From: a bacterium
GTDB lineage: Bacteria > Bdellovibrionota > FAC87 > UBA2466
Length of the DNA: 27,207 nucleotides
Direction: 5' to 3'
Assembly: GCA_022842225.1 (NCBI GenBank)
Contig: JALHPX010000002.1
Location: 1-27,207, forward strand
Shown here: in pieces, positions 1 to 7,791 of the stretch
Position numbering within the stretch: position 1 is the first letter of the stretch
How the letters are laid out: each line of letters begins with the position of its first letter
Translations under genes and position numbers: made by a program
The notes under the pieces: model-generated
Databases searched by the model: none
Seen by the model: only the letters and a program-made list of their open reading frames with translations
Told to the model about the DNA's origin: nothing

Positions 1-2126
1 CCCGTTTTTGGATCGATTCGAGCATCGATGCCGGCGCGCTTAAAGCCATCGGAAAGTTTGGAGATAATGCGCCGACGGTGTTCGTCTCTTGATTGGATTG
101 CAGCCAACTGTCTAGAGAGGCCCTGGTTTTGAACATCTTTCTGAGCCGCCGCCGCCTTGGTTCCCGCTAGCTGACTTGCCATCAATTTCATTTCCGCATC
201 ATGCGCTTTTCGGTCGCTCTCGAGTTTCTCTCGGTATGCGGCTTCTCGCCCGGCGCGTTCGGCGGCTGTGAGCTTCTCCTTTGCAAGGCTAGCTTCAAAT
301 TGGCTACGCTCCTGAGCGAGCTTCTTTTGGTAACCTGCCTCGCGCGCCTTCATCTGGGCTTCACCCTTTGCTAAAGCTTCGCGCGACGCGGCCAGCTCTT
401 TTTCTTTCGACTCCACTTCGGCGCGAGTTCCTTCCAACGCCACTTTGGTTCCCGCTAGTTGCCCAGCCAAAGATTTCATTTCGGCGGCGTGTGCCTGGCG
501 GTCAGCTTCTAGCTTCTTGCGGTAAGCGGCCTCCTTGCCCGAACGCTCGGCTGCGGTGAGTTTCTGTTTGGCTAGATCCGACTCGAACTGCTCTCGCTCC
601 TGCGCTAGTTTTTGCTGGAAGGAAGATTCCAGATCTTTCATCTTTGCTTCGCGTTGGGCGATGGCTGCTTTTGCTCCGGCAATTTCTTTGTCTTTGGATT
701 TGATTTGCTCTCTGGAGCCTTGCAACTCCGAATTGAGCTTCTCCATTTGAGAGGCATATGCCTGCTTCTCCGCTTCGATCCGCTTGGCGTATTCTTTCTC
801 TTCCTGGACGCGCTGGGCAGCGGTCATCTTCTGCTTTTCTAAATTCGCTTCCATCCTGGCGCGTTCCTGATCCAGGCGAGCTTGGTGGGCCTGCTTGAGT
901 TCTTTAATGGATTGCTCGGTTTCCTTTTGCCGGGTGCGATACTCCGCTTCCAGCGCTGCAGTGGCGGCGCGGGTGTCCTCCAGCTCCTCCTGCTTCTGTT
1001 TAACCAGAGCACGAGTGCCTTCGACTTCTTTTTGTTTTTGCAGAATCTGAGCTTTGGTTCCCTCGAGCTGAGTGGAGAGCTGCGACATCTGCGTGTTGTA
1101 TTCCTTAATCTGTCCTTCTACTCGCTCTCGGTACTCACGTTCTTTTTCGATGCGGGCTTGTGCCGTCAGGTTAGCCTGCTCCAAGGATGCTTTGAGCGCT
1201 TTTCGCTCCTCAGACAGCTTCGCTTCATGCTGGAGTCGCAGTTGCTCCACCGTATTTTGATAGGCTTTTTGCTCTTCCTTCATTTGAGCAGCGATAACCT
1301 TTTTTTCCTGCTCCATCTGCGCCAGTTGATTTTGGCGTTCCTGCAAAATTGTTTGTTTTTGTTCCAGCTCTTTTGACGTTTGGTCGAGATCCTGCCGCGT
1401 GCTTACTAAAACCGCGGTGACCTTCTGATTTTGCTGACGAAGAGCAGCCACTTTCTTTTGGCTCTCTTCCTTCATTTTTTGGATCTCGCTCTCTAGTTTC
1501 TGTTTAGAACGAGCCTTGCTGCGATGAGCGTATTGAACTTCTTTGATGGATTGAGCGAGCTTGGCTTCGATGTTGGCAATCTCGCGATTGTTCTTTTCAA
1601 TCTCACTCTCGCGGCTTCGGATCTCGGTCTTTAGCTCGTTGATGCTCTCACTTTTCTTAGCAATGATTTGATCGCGGTTCTTCATTTCCGACTGAGCGAT
1701 CATGTTGGCGGTGATGATGTTTTTGATCATCGATTGATAGTGATTTAAGCCCTGCGCTTTTTTTGCCGTCTCCGCGGCTTCCTGTTGTAGCTTCTCCTTT
1801 TCAGCCGCCGCTTGCTGTTCCAATAGCTTCATCTGAGCCATTAGGTCCTTGTACATCTTCTTTTCCGACGAAGACGCGCCTTGTTGCAGGTACTTTTCCT
1901 TAAGAACTTCAAAAGCCTGAATCTGCTCTTCGAGTTCCTCGATTTTTTTCTCAGCCTTGGCGAGCTGCACGCGCTCCGTCATGGACGCGGTGGTTTGCCG
2001 CATGGTCGCAATGACATACATCATCAGGAAGAGCGTCGAGAGGACGGTGGCCAAGTCGGCATAAGACGGCCAAAAATCCTCGCCGCCGCCCGACTTCTTC
2101 TGCATTTTGTCGTAGTTAAGGCTCAA
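1..2126 (-). CDS. MotB/ZorB-like stator protein with very long coiled coil (3' end cut by window)
   Basis: An open frame runs from 2126 to the left edge (708 codons) without a stop. Residues 16-43 look like the MotB/ZorB N-terminus: EDFWPSYADLATVLSTLFLM, in which Asp24 falls where MotB has its proton-carrying Asp, on a single membrane helix. Residues about 50-680 are almost pure coiled coil, rich in Glu, Lys, Gln and Ala. The last visible residues (RRRIISKLSDGFKRAGIDARI, written here in part) resemble the segment that leads into OmpA/MotB peptidoglycan-binding domains, so that domain probably lies outside the window. I chose the TTG start at 2126 because AGGGG at 2136-2140 is 9 bases upstream; the in-frame ATG at 2105 has no Shine-Dalgarno. 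In MotB and ZorB this architecture converts ion flow into movement with a MotA/ZorA partner. No such partner is visible upstream. The stator function is inference; the family call is fairly secure. Confidence 0.8.
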   Translation of the reverse strand, partial: MSLNYDKMQKKSGGGEDFWPSYADLATVLSTLFLMMYVIATMRQTTASMTERVQLAKAEKKIEELEEQIQAFEVLKEKYLQQGASSSEKKMYKDLMAQMKLLEQQAAAEKEKLQQEAAETAKKAQGLNHYQSMIKNIITANMIAQSEMKNRDQIIAKKSESINELKTEIRSRESEIEKNNREIANIEAKLAQSIKEVQYAHRSKARSKQKLESEIQKMKEESQKKVAALRQQNQKVTAVLVSTRQDLDQTSKELEQKQTILQERQNQLAQMEQEKKVIAAQMKEEQKAYQNTVEQLRLQHEAKLSEERKALKASLEQANLTAQARIEKEREYRERVEGQIKEYNTQMSQLSTQLEGTKAQILQKQKEVEGTRALVKQKQEELEDTRAATAALEAEYRTRQKETEQSIKELKQAHQARLDQERARMEANLEKQKMTAAQRVQEEKEYAKRIEAEKQAYASQMEKLNSELQGSREQIKSKDKEIAGAKAAIAQREAKMKDLESSFQQKLAQEREQFESDLAKQKLTAAERSGKEAAYRKKLEADRQAHAAEMKSLAGQLAGTKVALEGTRAEVESKEKELAASREALAKGEAQMKAREAGYQKKLAQERSQFEASLAKEKLTAAERAGREAAYREKLESDRKAHDAEMKLMASQLAGTKAAAAQKDVQNQGLSRQLAAIQSRDEHRRRIISKLSDGFKRAGIDARIDPKT
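153..1172 (-). repeat. Internal tandem repeats in the coiled coil of the MotB-like gene
   Basis: Within the MotB-like gene, a unit beginning K/N-x-TAA-x-R and continuing with Y-x-x-(K/R)-(L/I/V)-E recurs. Its first codon lies at 1170-1172, 828-830, 561-563 and 273-275. The spacings are 342, 267 and 288 bases, or 114, 89 and 96 residues, so all are in frame. The two units nearest the left edge are the most alike, in protein and in DNA (for example around 168-275 and 456-563). The 89- and 96-residue units differ by exactly 7 residues, one coiled-coil heptad. The last unit is partial, about 45 residues. This looks like growth of the coil by in-frame duplication. Confidence 0.75.
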
Positions 2127-2135
2127 TTCTATGCA

Positions 2136-2169
2136 CCCCTGCAAAGGCAAGTATCGGTACATGCAGGGG
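2136..2169 (-). promoter_or_regulatory. 8-bp perfect inverted repeat covering the ribosome-binding site of the MotB-like gene
   Basis: CCCCTGCA at 2136-2143 and TGCAGGGG at 2162-2169 are perfect reverse complements separated by 18 bases. On the minus-strand mRNA the downstream arm, TGCAGGGG, contains the AGGGG that I take as Shine-Dalgarno for the TTG start at 2126. A folded RNA would therefore hide the ribosome-binding site. No T-run follows, so it is not a standard terminator. It could also be a DNA operator. The repeat is seen directly; the regulatory role is inference. Confidence 0.5.
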
Positions 2170-2216
2170 AAATCTTTAGCGAAAGTGTATTTGGCCCGAT
2201 TTAGGGCGGGTTCGCA

Positions 2217-3227
2217 TCAACCTAGCCACTCGAGTAGTGGACCCATGGACTCCGTGAGCCCTTTATACTGACGGCTCTCTGGGTCCATCGTGCGCAAGGA
2301 GCTGCGTAAAAGATCACGCTGGGCAGGGTTATTGCGAATCGCTCGTCCATCGATGTAATAGACGCGGATAAAGAACAGCGCGGCCTGGGCTTGCGGCATC
2401 CCGACGGTCACTTGGCGCTCCAGTCGGAGGTAAAACGGACACTCCCCCTCGGGCACCGCTTGGAAACTCCGCCCTCGCCACTTGGCCGCCTCCCAACCAG
2501 GCGCGGGCTCCGGATGATGGTTCAGCCGATCATCGCTGCCAAATCCCCAGACAAAACGCACAAATGGCCCCTTTGAAATCATCGCGTGTACCATTGCGCG
2601 AGCAGCACGCGAAATCGGTTCTATATGGGGCACCGGCGAATGCGTTTGGGAAAATGTTTTACCTATCTTGTTTTCGGCGGCCCAATGACCGGGTGAGCAG
2701 AGGTGGATGGCGGATAGCCAATCACGGTCGTCTTGACGACGCACGACCGCGACGTCTTCGGAAATCTGATTCACCAGGGCGTCGAACGCCCCGGAGTAAG
2801 GCGGCACGATGGGTGCCGTGCCAGCAACGCCGGAAAGTACGTAACGCTTAAAGGTGAGAGTTTCTGAAGTCGGCGCGCAATCGAGACGTCCCGTTCCGTC
2901 TTCATCCCCGCGCCATTTAAAGAGTCGGGGGTATTCCTCCAGCAAAATTCCAATTATCTTGCGCGCGCAAATGGCCTCGATATCGGCATCAAATTCACTC
3001 GTCGCATAGTATTTGCCCAGCCTCTCCGCGCGACAGGCTAGTTTGTTTTCCTGGTAACGTGTGAACGTATTATCAATTTGAATGATCCGGGAGTCAGCCG
3101 GTCCATTGCCGAAATCCGTGCCGAGATTTTTTAATCCCGCCGTGACCTGGTAAATACCGCCTTCTACTGGAAAATAAAAAGCAGGTGGGGGCAAAAGTCC
3201 CGATTCCAACCAAGCTTTCGTGTCCAT
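2217..3227 (-). CDS. DUF3445 / haem-dependent oxidative N-demethylase alpha-subunit-like protein
   Basis: This 336-residue protein matches the family known as DUF3445, or HODM alpha-subunit-like. Conserved features visible are DWLSAIHLCSPGHW at residues 169-182 followed by an ENKIG segment and HSPVP near 196-200, a W-G-F-G segment near 227, LRLERQ near 270, and YKGL near residue 324. In the characterised Pseudomonas enzyme this subunit carries haem in a PAS-like fold and demethylates dimethylamine together with flavin and iron-sulfur subunits. None of those partners is encoded here, so the substrate is unknown. I chose the ATG at 3227 because GGGGAGG lies 8 bases upstream; a longer frame to 3371 exists, but its extra 48 residues are Arg-rich and unlike the family. 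There is no signal peptide, so it is probably cytoplasmic. It lies 90 bases upstream of the MotB-like gene on the same strand and is divergent from the giant coiled-coil gene. Confidence 0.8.
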   Translation of the reverse strand: MDTKAWLESGLLPPPAFYFPVEGGIYQVTAGLKNLGTDFGNGPADSRIIQIDNTFTRYQENKLACRAERLGKYYATSEFDADIEAICARKIIGILLEEYPRLFKWRGDEDGTGRLDCAPTSETLTFKRYVLSGVAGTAPIVPPYSGAFDALVNQISEDVAVVRRQDDRDWLSAIHLCSPGHWAAENKIGKTFSQTHSPVPHIEPISRAARAMVHAMISKGPFVRFVWGFGSDDRLNHHPEPAPGWEAAKWRGRSFQAVPEGECPFYLRLERQVTVGMPQAQAALFFIRVYYIDGRAIRNNPAQRDLLRSSLRTMDPESRQYKGLTESMGPLLEWLG

Positions 3228-3443
3228 CCCGTCACCCTCCCCATCTGCCCTAGCTTTTACCTCATTCGTTCCATTCTGAACACTTTTCGGCCGTGGTAAC
3301 AGATGGTTCCTTTTTCTGAAACACCCGCTTCGTCGCCTGTTGACCGCCCGATGACAGAACACTAACCCCAAATTAGGGAGCCGGGTTTGAGCTATTGCTT
3401 TTTCGGCCCTGTTGGAAGTTCCGCATCGTCGTTTGGGGGAATC

Positions 3444-6400
3444 ATGTTTAGGCTACTAGCCACCGTCACGCTCTGCTCAGTCCTATTTGGCCAATCACCT
3501 TCCCTTGCTTCACTGAACGACGACTCCGTCGACAAAGAAGCTTACGAACAAAGACTTGCCGCTCTGTCGCAGCAGCTTTCGGAGGCACGCAAAAATGCAG
3601 ACGAAAAGGCGCGGAGTCTGCTTTCAAGAACAAACGAAAAGGACCAGGCAAAACTGGACCTCGACCGCATCTCCAGTGTGACCCAAATAAAAAAGACGAG
3701 TCTAGGCTCTTTGCAGAACGCAAACGCCTCAATCGCCACGGAAATCGCTGAAAACAAGAAGCGCATTATCGCCCAAGAAGGTGCCGCGACTACCCTTTCC
3801 GCTCAAATCAATTCCCTGGTGGCCAAGGAGAAGCAGGCTGGCGAAGACCAGCGGTCCGCAGCGGACGATGCCGACCTGGCGACGAAGGCAGTGAATACCC
3901 AAAACGCGAACTTGGCCGATATCCAGAAAGAGATAACCGACAATCAGACGCAGATAAGCCGCAATGACACACTCATTGCCGAGAACGAAACCCAGCTGGC
4001 AACCTCGCAATCGGAGCTGACGGATTTGGAGGAACAAGAGCGACAGCTGCTTGCCGAAAAAAGCGATATCCAGCAACAGCAAAAGGACTTACGCAATGAT
4101 ATGGACGATATCGATCGCGCGTTTCGATCCTTGCAGAAGCAAATCGCCGACAACGATCTAATCGTGCAGAAAGCGTCAGACGCTTTGCAAATGAAGGACG
4201 AATCCATTGCGGGAATCGAGCGCACACTTGAGGAGCAAAAGCGAAAGCTCGCAGATGCGAACGATAAACTGGGTAAGGAAACTCAAAAGTCTGCCGCCAT
4301 TGCCAAGGCAATTGAAGAACTGAGGAAGAAGCAATCGACGGAGAATACGAATCTAAAGGCAATCGACATTGAAAACGAAAGTTTGACCGAATCCATCACA
4401 CAATCAAACGCCGAAATCGCTTCCATCGATTCTCAGCTGGAAAATGTAAAAACCCAGATCGCCGAGGTTCAATCCAAATTAAAGGATGCCACTGACAAAG
4501 GGCCGCTTGAAGAGCGGCTAATGGAGTTAAAGGCAAAGCAGACCGAACTAGCGGCCTCTCTAAAGACCCAGCGCGATTTGCTGGCGAAAGACAAGGCAGC
4601 TCGCACGGCCCTAATTGGTAAAAAAGCAGAAGTGAAATTGCGACTCGTCGACATCGACAACCAAGCCGCCCAGAAAGCAGACGAACAAACTGCTATTGCT
4701 CAAGTCATCGGTGCAGCCGCTAAAGAGGAGCAAGCGGCTAAAGTGGCTCTCGATGCATCCAGCCGTTCTCTGGACAAAGCCAAGACCGATTTGGTCGCCG
4801 CCAAAGCAGAGGCAGAGAGGTTGTATAGCATTCAGGACAAGTTAGATGAGCGCTGGCAGGAGTTAGACGGGTTTCAAGATTTACTGGCTAAGAAGGGCCC
4901 GTTTTTAAGTACAGTCTTAATTTCCTTAAATGCATCGCTTCGTATCGTTCAAGACGAAGCGCTTCCCAAGGTTCAAAGCGCGGAGACAACAGCAAAGCAG
5001 CTCTTGGCAGATTTAACCGCGACGCACCAACAACTGTTGGCCGAAGGGCGCAAACTCCAGAGAGAAAAGACGGACAACACAACGTCGCTTGCGGAATACC
5101 AGCGTCAATCCGGTTTGCGAGCTGCGGAATTAAAAGCGGCCGAGAGAATTGTAACGGAGACGAGAAACTCCCTTCTCGTTGCACGCCAAACCTTGGCTGG
5201 AATTAATGCCGAAGTGGCTTCGCTTAGGACTTCGATTGCCGACCGAGATGCACTGATCGCCAAAAACCAAATCGCCATCAAAGTAGCAATCGACGAGATC
5301 AGTAAGCTTGACGGCCAAATCGTTGCTCAAACGAAGGTCCTCAATGATGCGCAACTCGCGGAGAAATGGGCACGCGATATTTGGGAGCCGCTCGAACAGG
5401 CGGCCGTTGCCGCCGCAAAAGCCACCGACGAGGCAAAAACCCTCCTCGCCAGTCGTATTGCGGCCTACCAAAAAGCACTGGCTGATGTGGTGCAAAAAGC
5501 AGCTAAAGACGCACAAGGTCCCGGAGCAACCGAGGGTCTCTCTGGTGGTGCGCCGGGTTCCATTGCTGGAGCCCTTGCGGGTGAAATAAGCTGGAAACAG
5601 GAAGGTAGCTCGCAATTGCGTGCGGCCGAGTTTGCAAAAGCCTTTGATGTCGCTCGAGCCCAGGCGGTGAGTGCCAATGTAATCGCCGATATTCGCGAGA
5701 ACTCTGCACAGCAGGCCGAACGAATTGCCAACGTTTCTCTGCAAGCTTCGTTTGATGCGGGAATAAAGCGAGGCAAGGCAGACGGAATGAAATCTGGCAT
5801 CTTGCTGGGTGATACTGCCGAAGCGGAGAAACGCGGGTACGACGCGGGATACGCGGTGGGAAAGCGGCGCGTTGAATCCGAAATGGAGCAGGCACTGCGC
5901 AAAGTAAATTACCAACAGCGTGAAGCCGAGATTCTTAAAGATGATCCGCCGGTCATCCCACCTACCCGCGAAAAGCGCGATGCAACGAAAGAACAAGCTG
6001 CCTATTTCGGGGTTTCCCACTTGCTGCGCCTCTTTCAAGTGACTGAGGCAGTGGCGGCCGATGGCCTGGGTGTCATTCCCGCTTCGCAAGTGCCAAAGGT
6101 TACTTATAGTGGCAGGAAGTACCTCGATAGCGGCCTTAAGCCTTTCCACGCAGATTTTGCGGGTGTGTACCGAGCGGCTTACGACGAAGCGTACTCCAAA
6201 GCCTATACCGCCTCGTATCTCGATAGCTACCGCACTCAATTTGTAAAAGCGCACGGCGACGCGTTTGCCGCGGCTAAAGCCAAATCATTGCAAGACGGCT
6301 TTGCAGACGAAGTAAAAAAAGGAACAGAGGCCGGGACAAAGGACGGATTATTCGAAGCGCTTGGTTACAATGCGGGTCGGGACGCCGGATTGATTGAAGG

Positions 6401-7265
6401 AAAGAAAAAAGGCGAATTAACCGCCCTCGAACGCGGCAAATCGGCGGGCGATGCTCAAGGCTACAAGGACAACCAAGAGCCGGCCCGACTCGCTGCTATT
6501 GCGAACGGTCGAGCGGATTGCGACTCCGTCTATCGCAACAGCGTGCGACTTGTCGCTAAAACGCCCAATCTCTCGCTCGTGGAAGAAGTAGCAAACAAGC
6601 GAATCGAGCTAAACGAAAAACTAAGCTGGGGCGGTACTCTAAGAAACTTTGGGGGGACGCGTGCCGAAAAGGCTACGGTGACGATTCAAGTCGATGCCGC
6701 GAGCATCCGGGGCGTTAAATTCGACAAAAACACCATCACGCTTGCCGCGGTGGAAGCAAACTCCGAGGTGGAGTTCTCCAATCTACTAACGGGCGTGGTA
6801 ACGCCCGACTCCCAGGTCGCGTTTAAGGCAGGAGTCTTTTACGATTCTAAAAAAGTGGCGGAGTTTGCCTTTACGCAGGAGATTTACGCGCCTTTTCTGG
6901 TCAGTTTCTCAGACTATTACTACGCGACAAAATCGATGCGCGTAGGCGATGTCGGTAGAGGCAATGGCTATCTCAATGCAGTGCGCGTTAAGAGCTTGGG
7001 GGATGCCAAGCTGCTAGACGATCTCAAGGTTGCAATTAGCTTGGCCGATGCCAGCGTGGGAAAAACCAGCTGGTACCAAACAACGGGAGAGTTCGTCGCG
7101 CTAGACGAGAAAGCTACCGATGGTACTCGGTTCAAAGGATTTTTCTTAAATGCCGCGGCATCCGCTGGTCTGGCGAAAAATAAAATCCGAGTCCGTCTGC
7201 AAAATAAACTTGGGCAAATCGTCTTCGACAAAATTGTCGACGCTCCGGTGGAGGTGAGACAGTGA
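3444..7265 (+). CDS. Giant exported coiled-coil protein with G-x3/Y-x3 repeats and C-terminal beta-rich region
   Basis: The protein has 1273 residues and I do not recognise a family for the whole. A Sec-type signal peptide opens it (MFRLLATVTLCSVLFG, cleavage likely after PSLA, near residue 23). Residues about 30-690 are continuous coiled coil with many Gln, Asn, Asp and Lys. A Gly/Ala-rich linker follows near 695-720. Two segments (about 767-812 and 905-1010) show strict four-residue periodicity: Gly every fourth residue, as in GIKRGKADGMKSGILLG, and Tyr every fourth, as in YRAAYDEAYSKAYTASY. The last 230 residues (about 1040-1273) look beta-rich, possibly two Ig-like domains. I prefer the ATG at 3444 (GGGGGA just upstream, clean signal peptide) to an in-frame TTG at 3387 that also has a nearby AGGGAG. 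Its stop overlaps the next gene, so the two are co-translated. Periplasmic or outer-membrane-linked location is inferred. Confidence 0.8.
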   Translation: MFRLLATVTLCSVLFGQSPSLASLNDDSVDKEAYEQRLAALSQQLSEARKNADEKARSLLSRTNEKDQAKLDLDRISSVTQIKKTSLGSLQNANASIATEIAENKKRIIAQEGAATTLSAQINSLVAKEKQAGEDQRSAADDADLATKAVNTQNANLADIQKEITDNQTQISRNDTLIAENETQLATSQSELTDLEEQERQLLAEKSDIQQQQKDLRNDMDDIDRAFRSLQKQIADNDLIVQKASDALQMKDESIAGIERTLEEQKRKLADANDKLGKETQKSAAIAKAIEELRKKQSTENTNLKAIDIENESLTESITQSNAEIASIDSQLENVKTQIAEVQSKLKDATDKGPLEERLMELKAKQTELAASLKTQRDLLAKDKAARTALIGKKAEVKLRLVDIDNQAAQKADEQTAIAQVIGAAAKEEQAAKVALDASSRSLDKAKTDLVAAKAEAERLYSIQDKLDERWQELDGFQDLLAKKGPFLSTVLISLNASLRIVQDEALPKVQSAETTAKQLLADLTATHQQLLAEGRKLQREKTDNTTSLAEYQRQSGLRAAELKAAERIVTETRNSLLVARQTLAGINAEVASLRTSIADRDALIAKNQIAIKVAIDEISKLDGQIVAQTKVLNDAQLAEKWARDIWEPLEQAAVAAAKATDEAKTLLASRIAAYQKALADVVQKAAKDAQGPGATEGLSGGAPGSIAGALAGEISWKQEGSSQLRAAEFAKAFDVARAQAVSANVIADIRENSAQQAERIANVSLQASFDAGIKRGKADGMKSGILLGDTAEAEKRGYDAGYAVGKRRVESEMEQALRKVNYQQREAEILKDDPPVIPPTREKRDATKEQAAYFGVSHLLRLFQVTEAVAADGLGVIPASQVPKVTYSGRKYLDSGLKPFHADFAGVYRAAYDEAYSKAYTASYLDSYRTQFVKAHGDAFAAAKAKSLQDGFADEVKKGTEAGTKDGLFEALGYNAGRDAGLIEGKKKGELTALERGKSAGDAQGYKDNQEPARLAAIANGRADCDSVYRNSVRLVAKTPNLSLVEEVANKRIELNEKLSWGGTLRNFGGTRAEKATVTIQVDAASIRGVKFDKNTITLAAVEANSEVEFSNLLTGVVTPDSQVAFKAGVFYDSKKVAEFAFTQEIYAPFLVSFSDYYYATKSMRVGDVGRGNGYLNAVRVKSLGDAKLLDDLKVAISLADASVGKTSWYQTTGEFVALDEKATDGTRFKGFFLNAAASAGLAKNKIRVRLQNKLGQIVFDKIVDAPVEVRQ

Positions 7266-7738
7266 GTAAGTTGTGGGTAATGCTGGCTGTGACATTAAGT
7301 TGTATCGTCGTCGACGCGGAGCCACCCGCAAGGTCGGGCCGCGACGGAGGTCGTGAAGCAAATCGCGGCGATCGACGCACCCATCGTCCGGGGAGCCACT
7401 TTAAGCAGGCAGAAATTGAAAGTCTTATCTCCAAACTTTGCAAAGAAATCGCAATTTACCGCACTTCGTGCGCTGGAATTGCCGAGTTCTCAAGCTTCTC
7501 CAGAGATTTGCAAAATTTTGGCAGCACCCTTAGCGGGCTAAAGTCGGGACTCGGGCGAGGATTTGAGAGCTGCGGTCCTGATCTGAGACGGGCGATTCGG
7601 GAATACGAAATTTTGGACCAAACCTTTCAGTCGTCGTTATCCACTCACAAAAATTACAAAGTGCGTTTAGGTTGGTCTAAAATCAAAACGGCTTATCTAA
7701 GATTTAACTTTGCTGCCACGGGTGGTCGATCGCTCTAA
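7262..7738 (+). CDS. Small exported protein coupled to the giant coiled-coil gene
   Basis: This is a 158-residue protein of unknown family. The GTG start at 7262 overlaps the preceding TGA by four bases (GTGA), and GGAGG lies 7 bases upstream, so translation coupling with the giant gene is likely. Residues 1-19 form a signal peptide (MSKLWVMLAVTLSCIVVDA). An Arg/Gly-rich stretch follows (about 21-45), then a probably helical domain with three Cys residues (SKLCKE, TSCAG, ESCGPD). Another frame is open across 7353-7541 but has no start signal. The overlap suggests that this protein works with, or is exported alongside, the giant protein. No enzymatic motif is visible. Confidence 0.65.
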   Translation: MSKLWVMLAVTLSCIVVDAEPPARSGRDGGREANRGDRRTHRPGSHFKQAEIESLISKLCKEIAIYRTSCAGIAEFSSFSRDLQNFGSTLSGLKSGLGRGFESCGPDLRRAIREYEILDQTFQSSLSTHKNYKVRLGWSKIKTAYLRFNFAATGGRSL

Positions 7739-7791
7739 AGCCGCCTTGGCACCGGTAGCCTATAGTGAGCGTTGAAGGATTTTGAATCAAA

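Noticed and set aside
368..1376. Plus-strand open frames opposite the MotB-like gene, including one of 164 residues
   Set aside because: They are Leu/Phe/Ser-rich antisense readings of a repetitive Glu/Lys/Gln coiled coil; the minus frame is open throughout with coherent heptads and a recognisable N-terminus.
1..2126. Zorya anti-phage defence component (ZorB)
   Set aside because: The N-terminal helix and probable OmpA end fit ZorB in outline, but the long coil is in the wrong place and no zorA, zorC/D or zorE is visible.
3228..3371. 48-residue N-terminal extension of the DUF3445 protein
   Set aside because: GGGGAGG stands ideally before the ATG at 3227, and the extension is basic and Cys-containing without family resemblance.
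3228..3443. Divergent promoters between the DUF3445 gene and the giant gene (a TTGACC occurs on the plus strand near 3340)
   Set aside because: Promoters must lie here, but no acceptable -10 element is found at the right spacing, so no site is annotated.
5130..6254. 374-residue minus-strand open frame inside the giant coiled-coil gene
   Set aside because: Its composition (Arg, Cys, Phe, His) is that of an antisense shadow. The plus frame has a signal peptide, periodic repeats and a coupled downstream gene, and no Shine-Dalgarno or family motif supports the minus frame.
7353..7541. Alternative frame (62 residues) within the small exported gene at 7262-7738, possibly hinting at a frameshift
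   Set aside because: The 7262 frame has a strong Shine-Dalgarno, a signal peptide and a coherent Cys-containing domain to its stop; the alternative has none of these.
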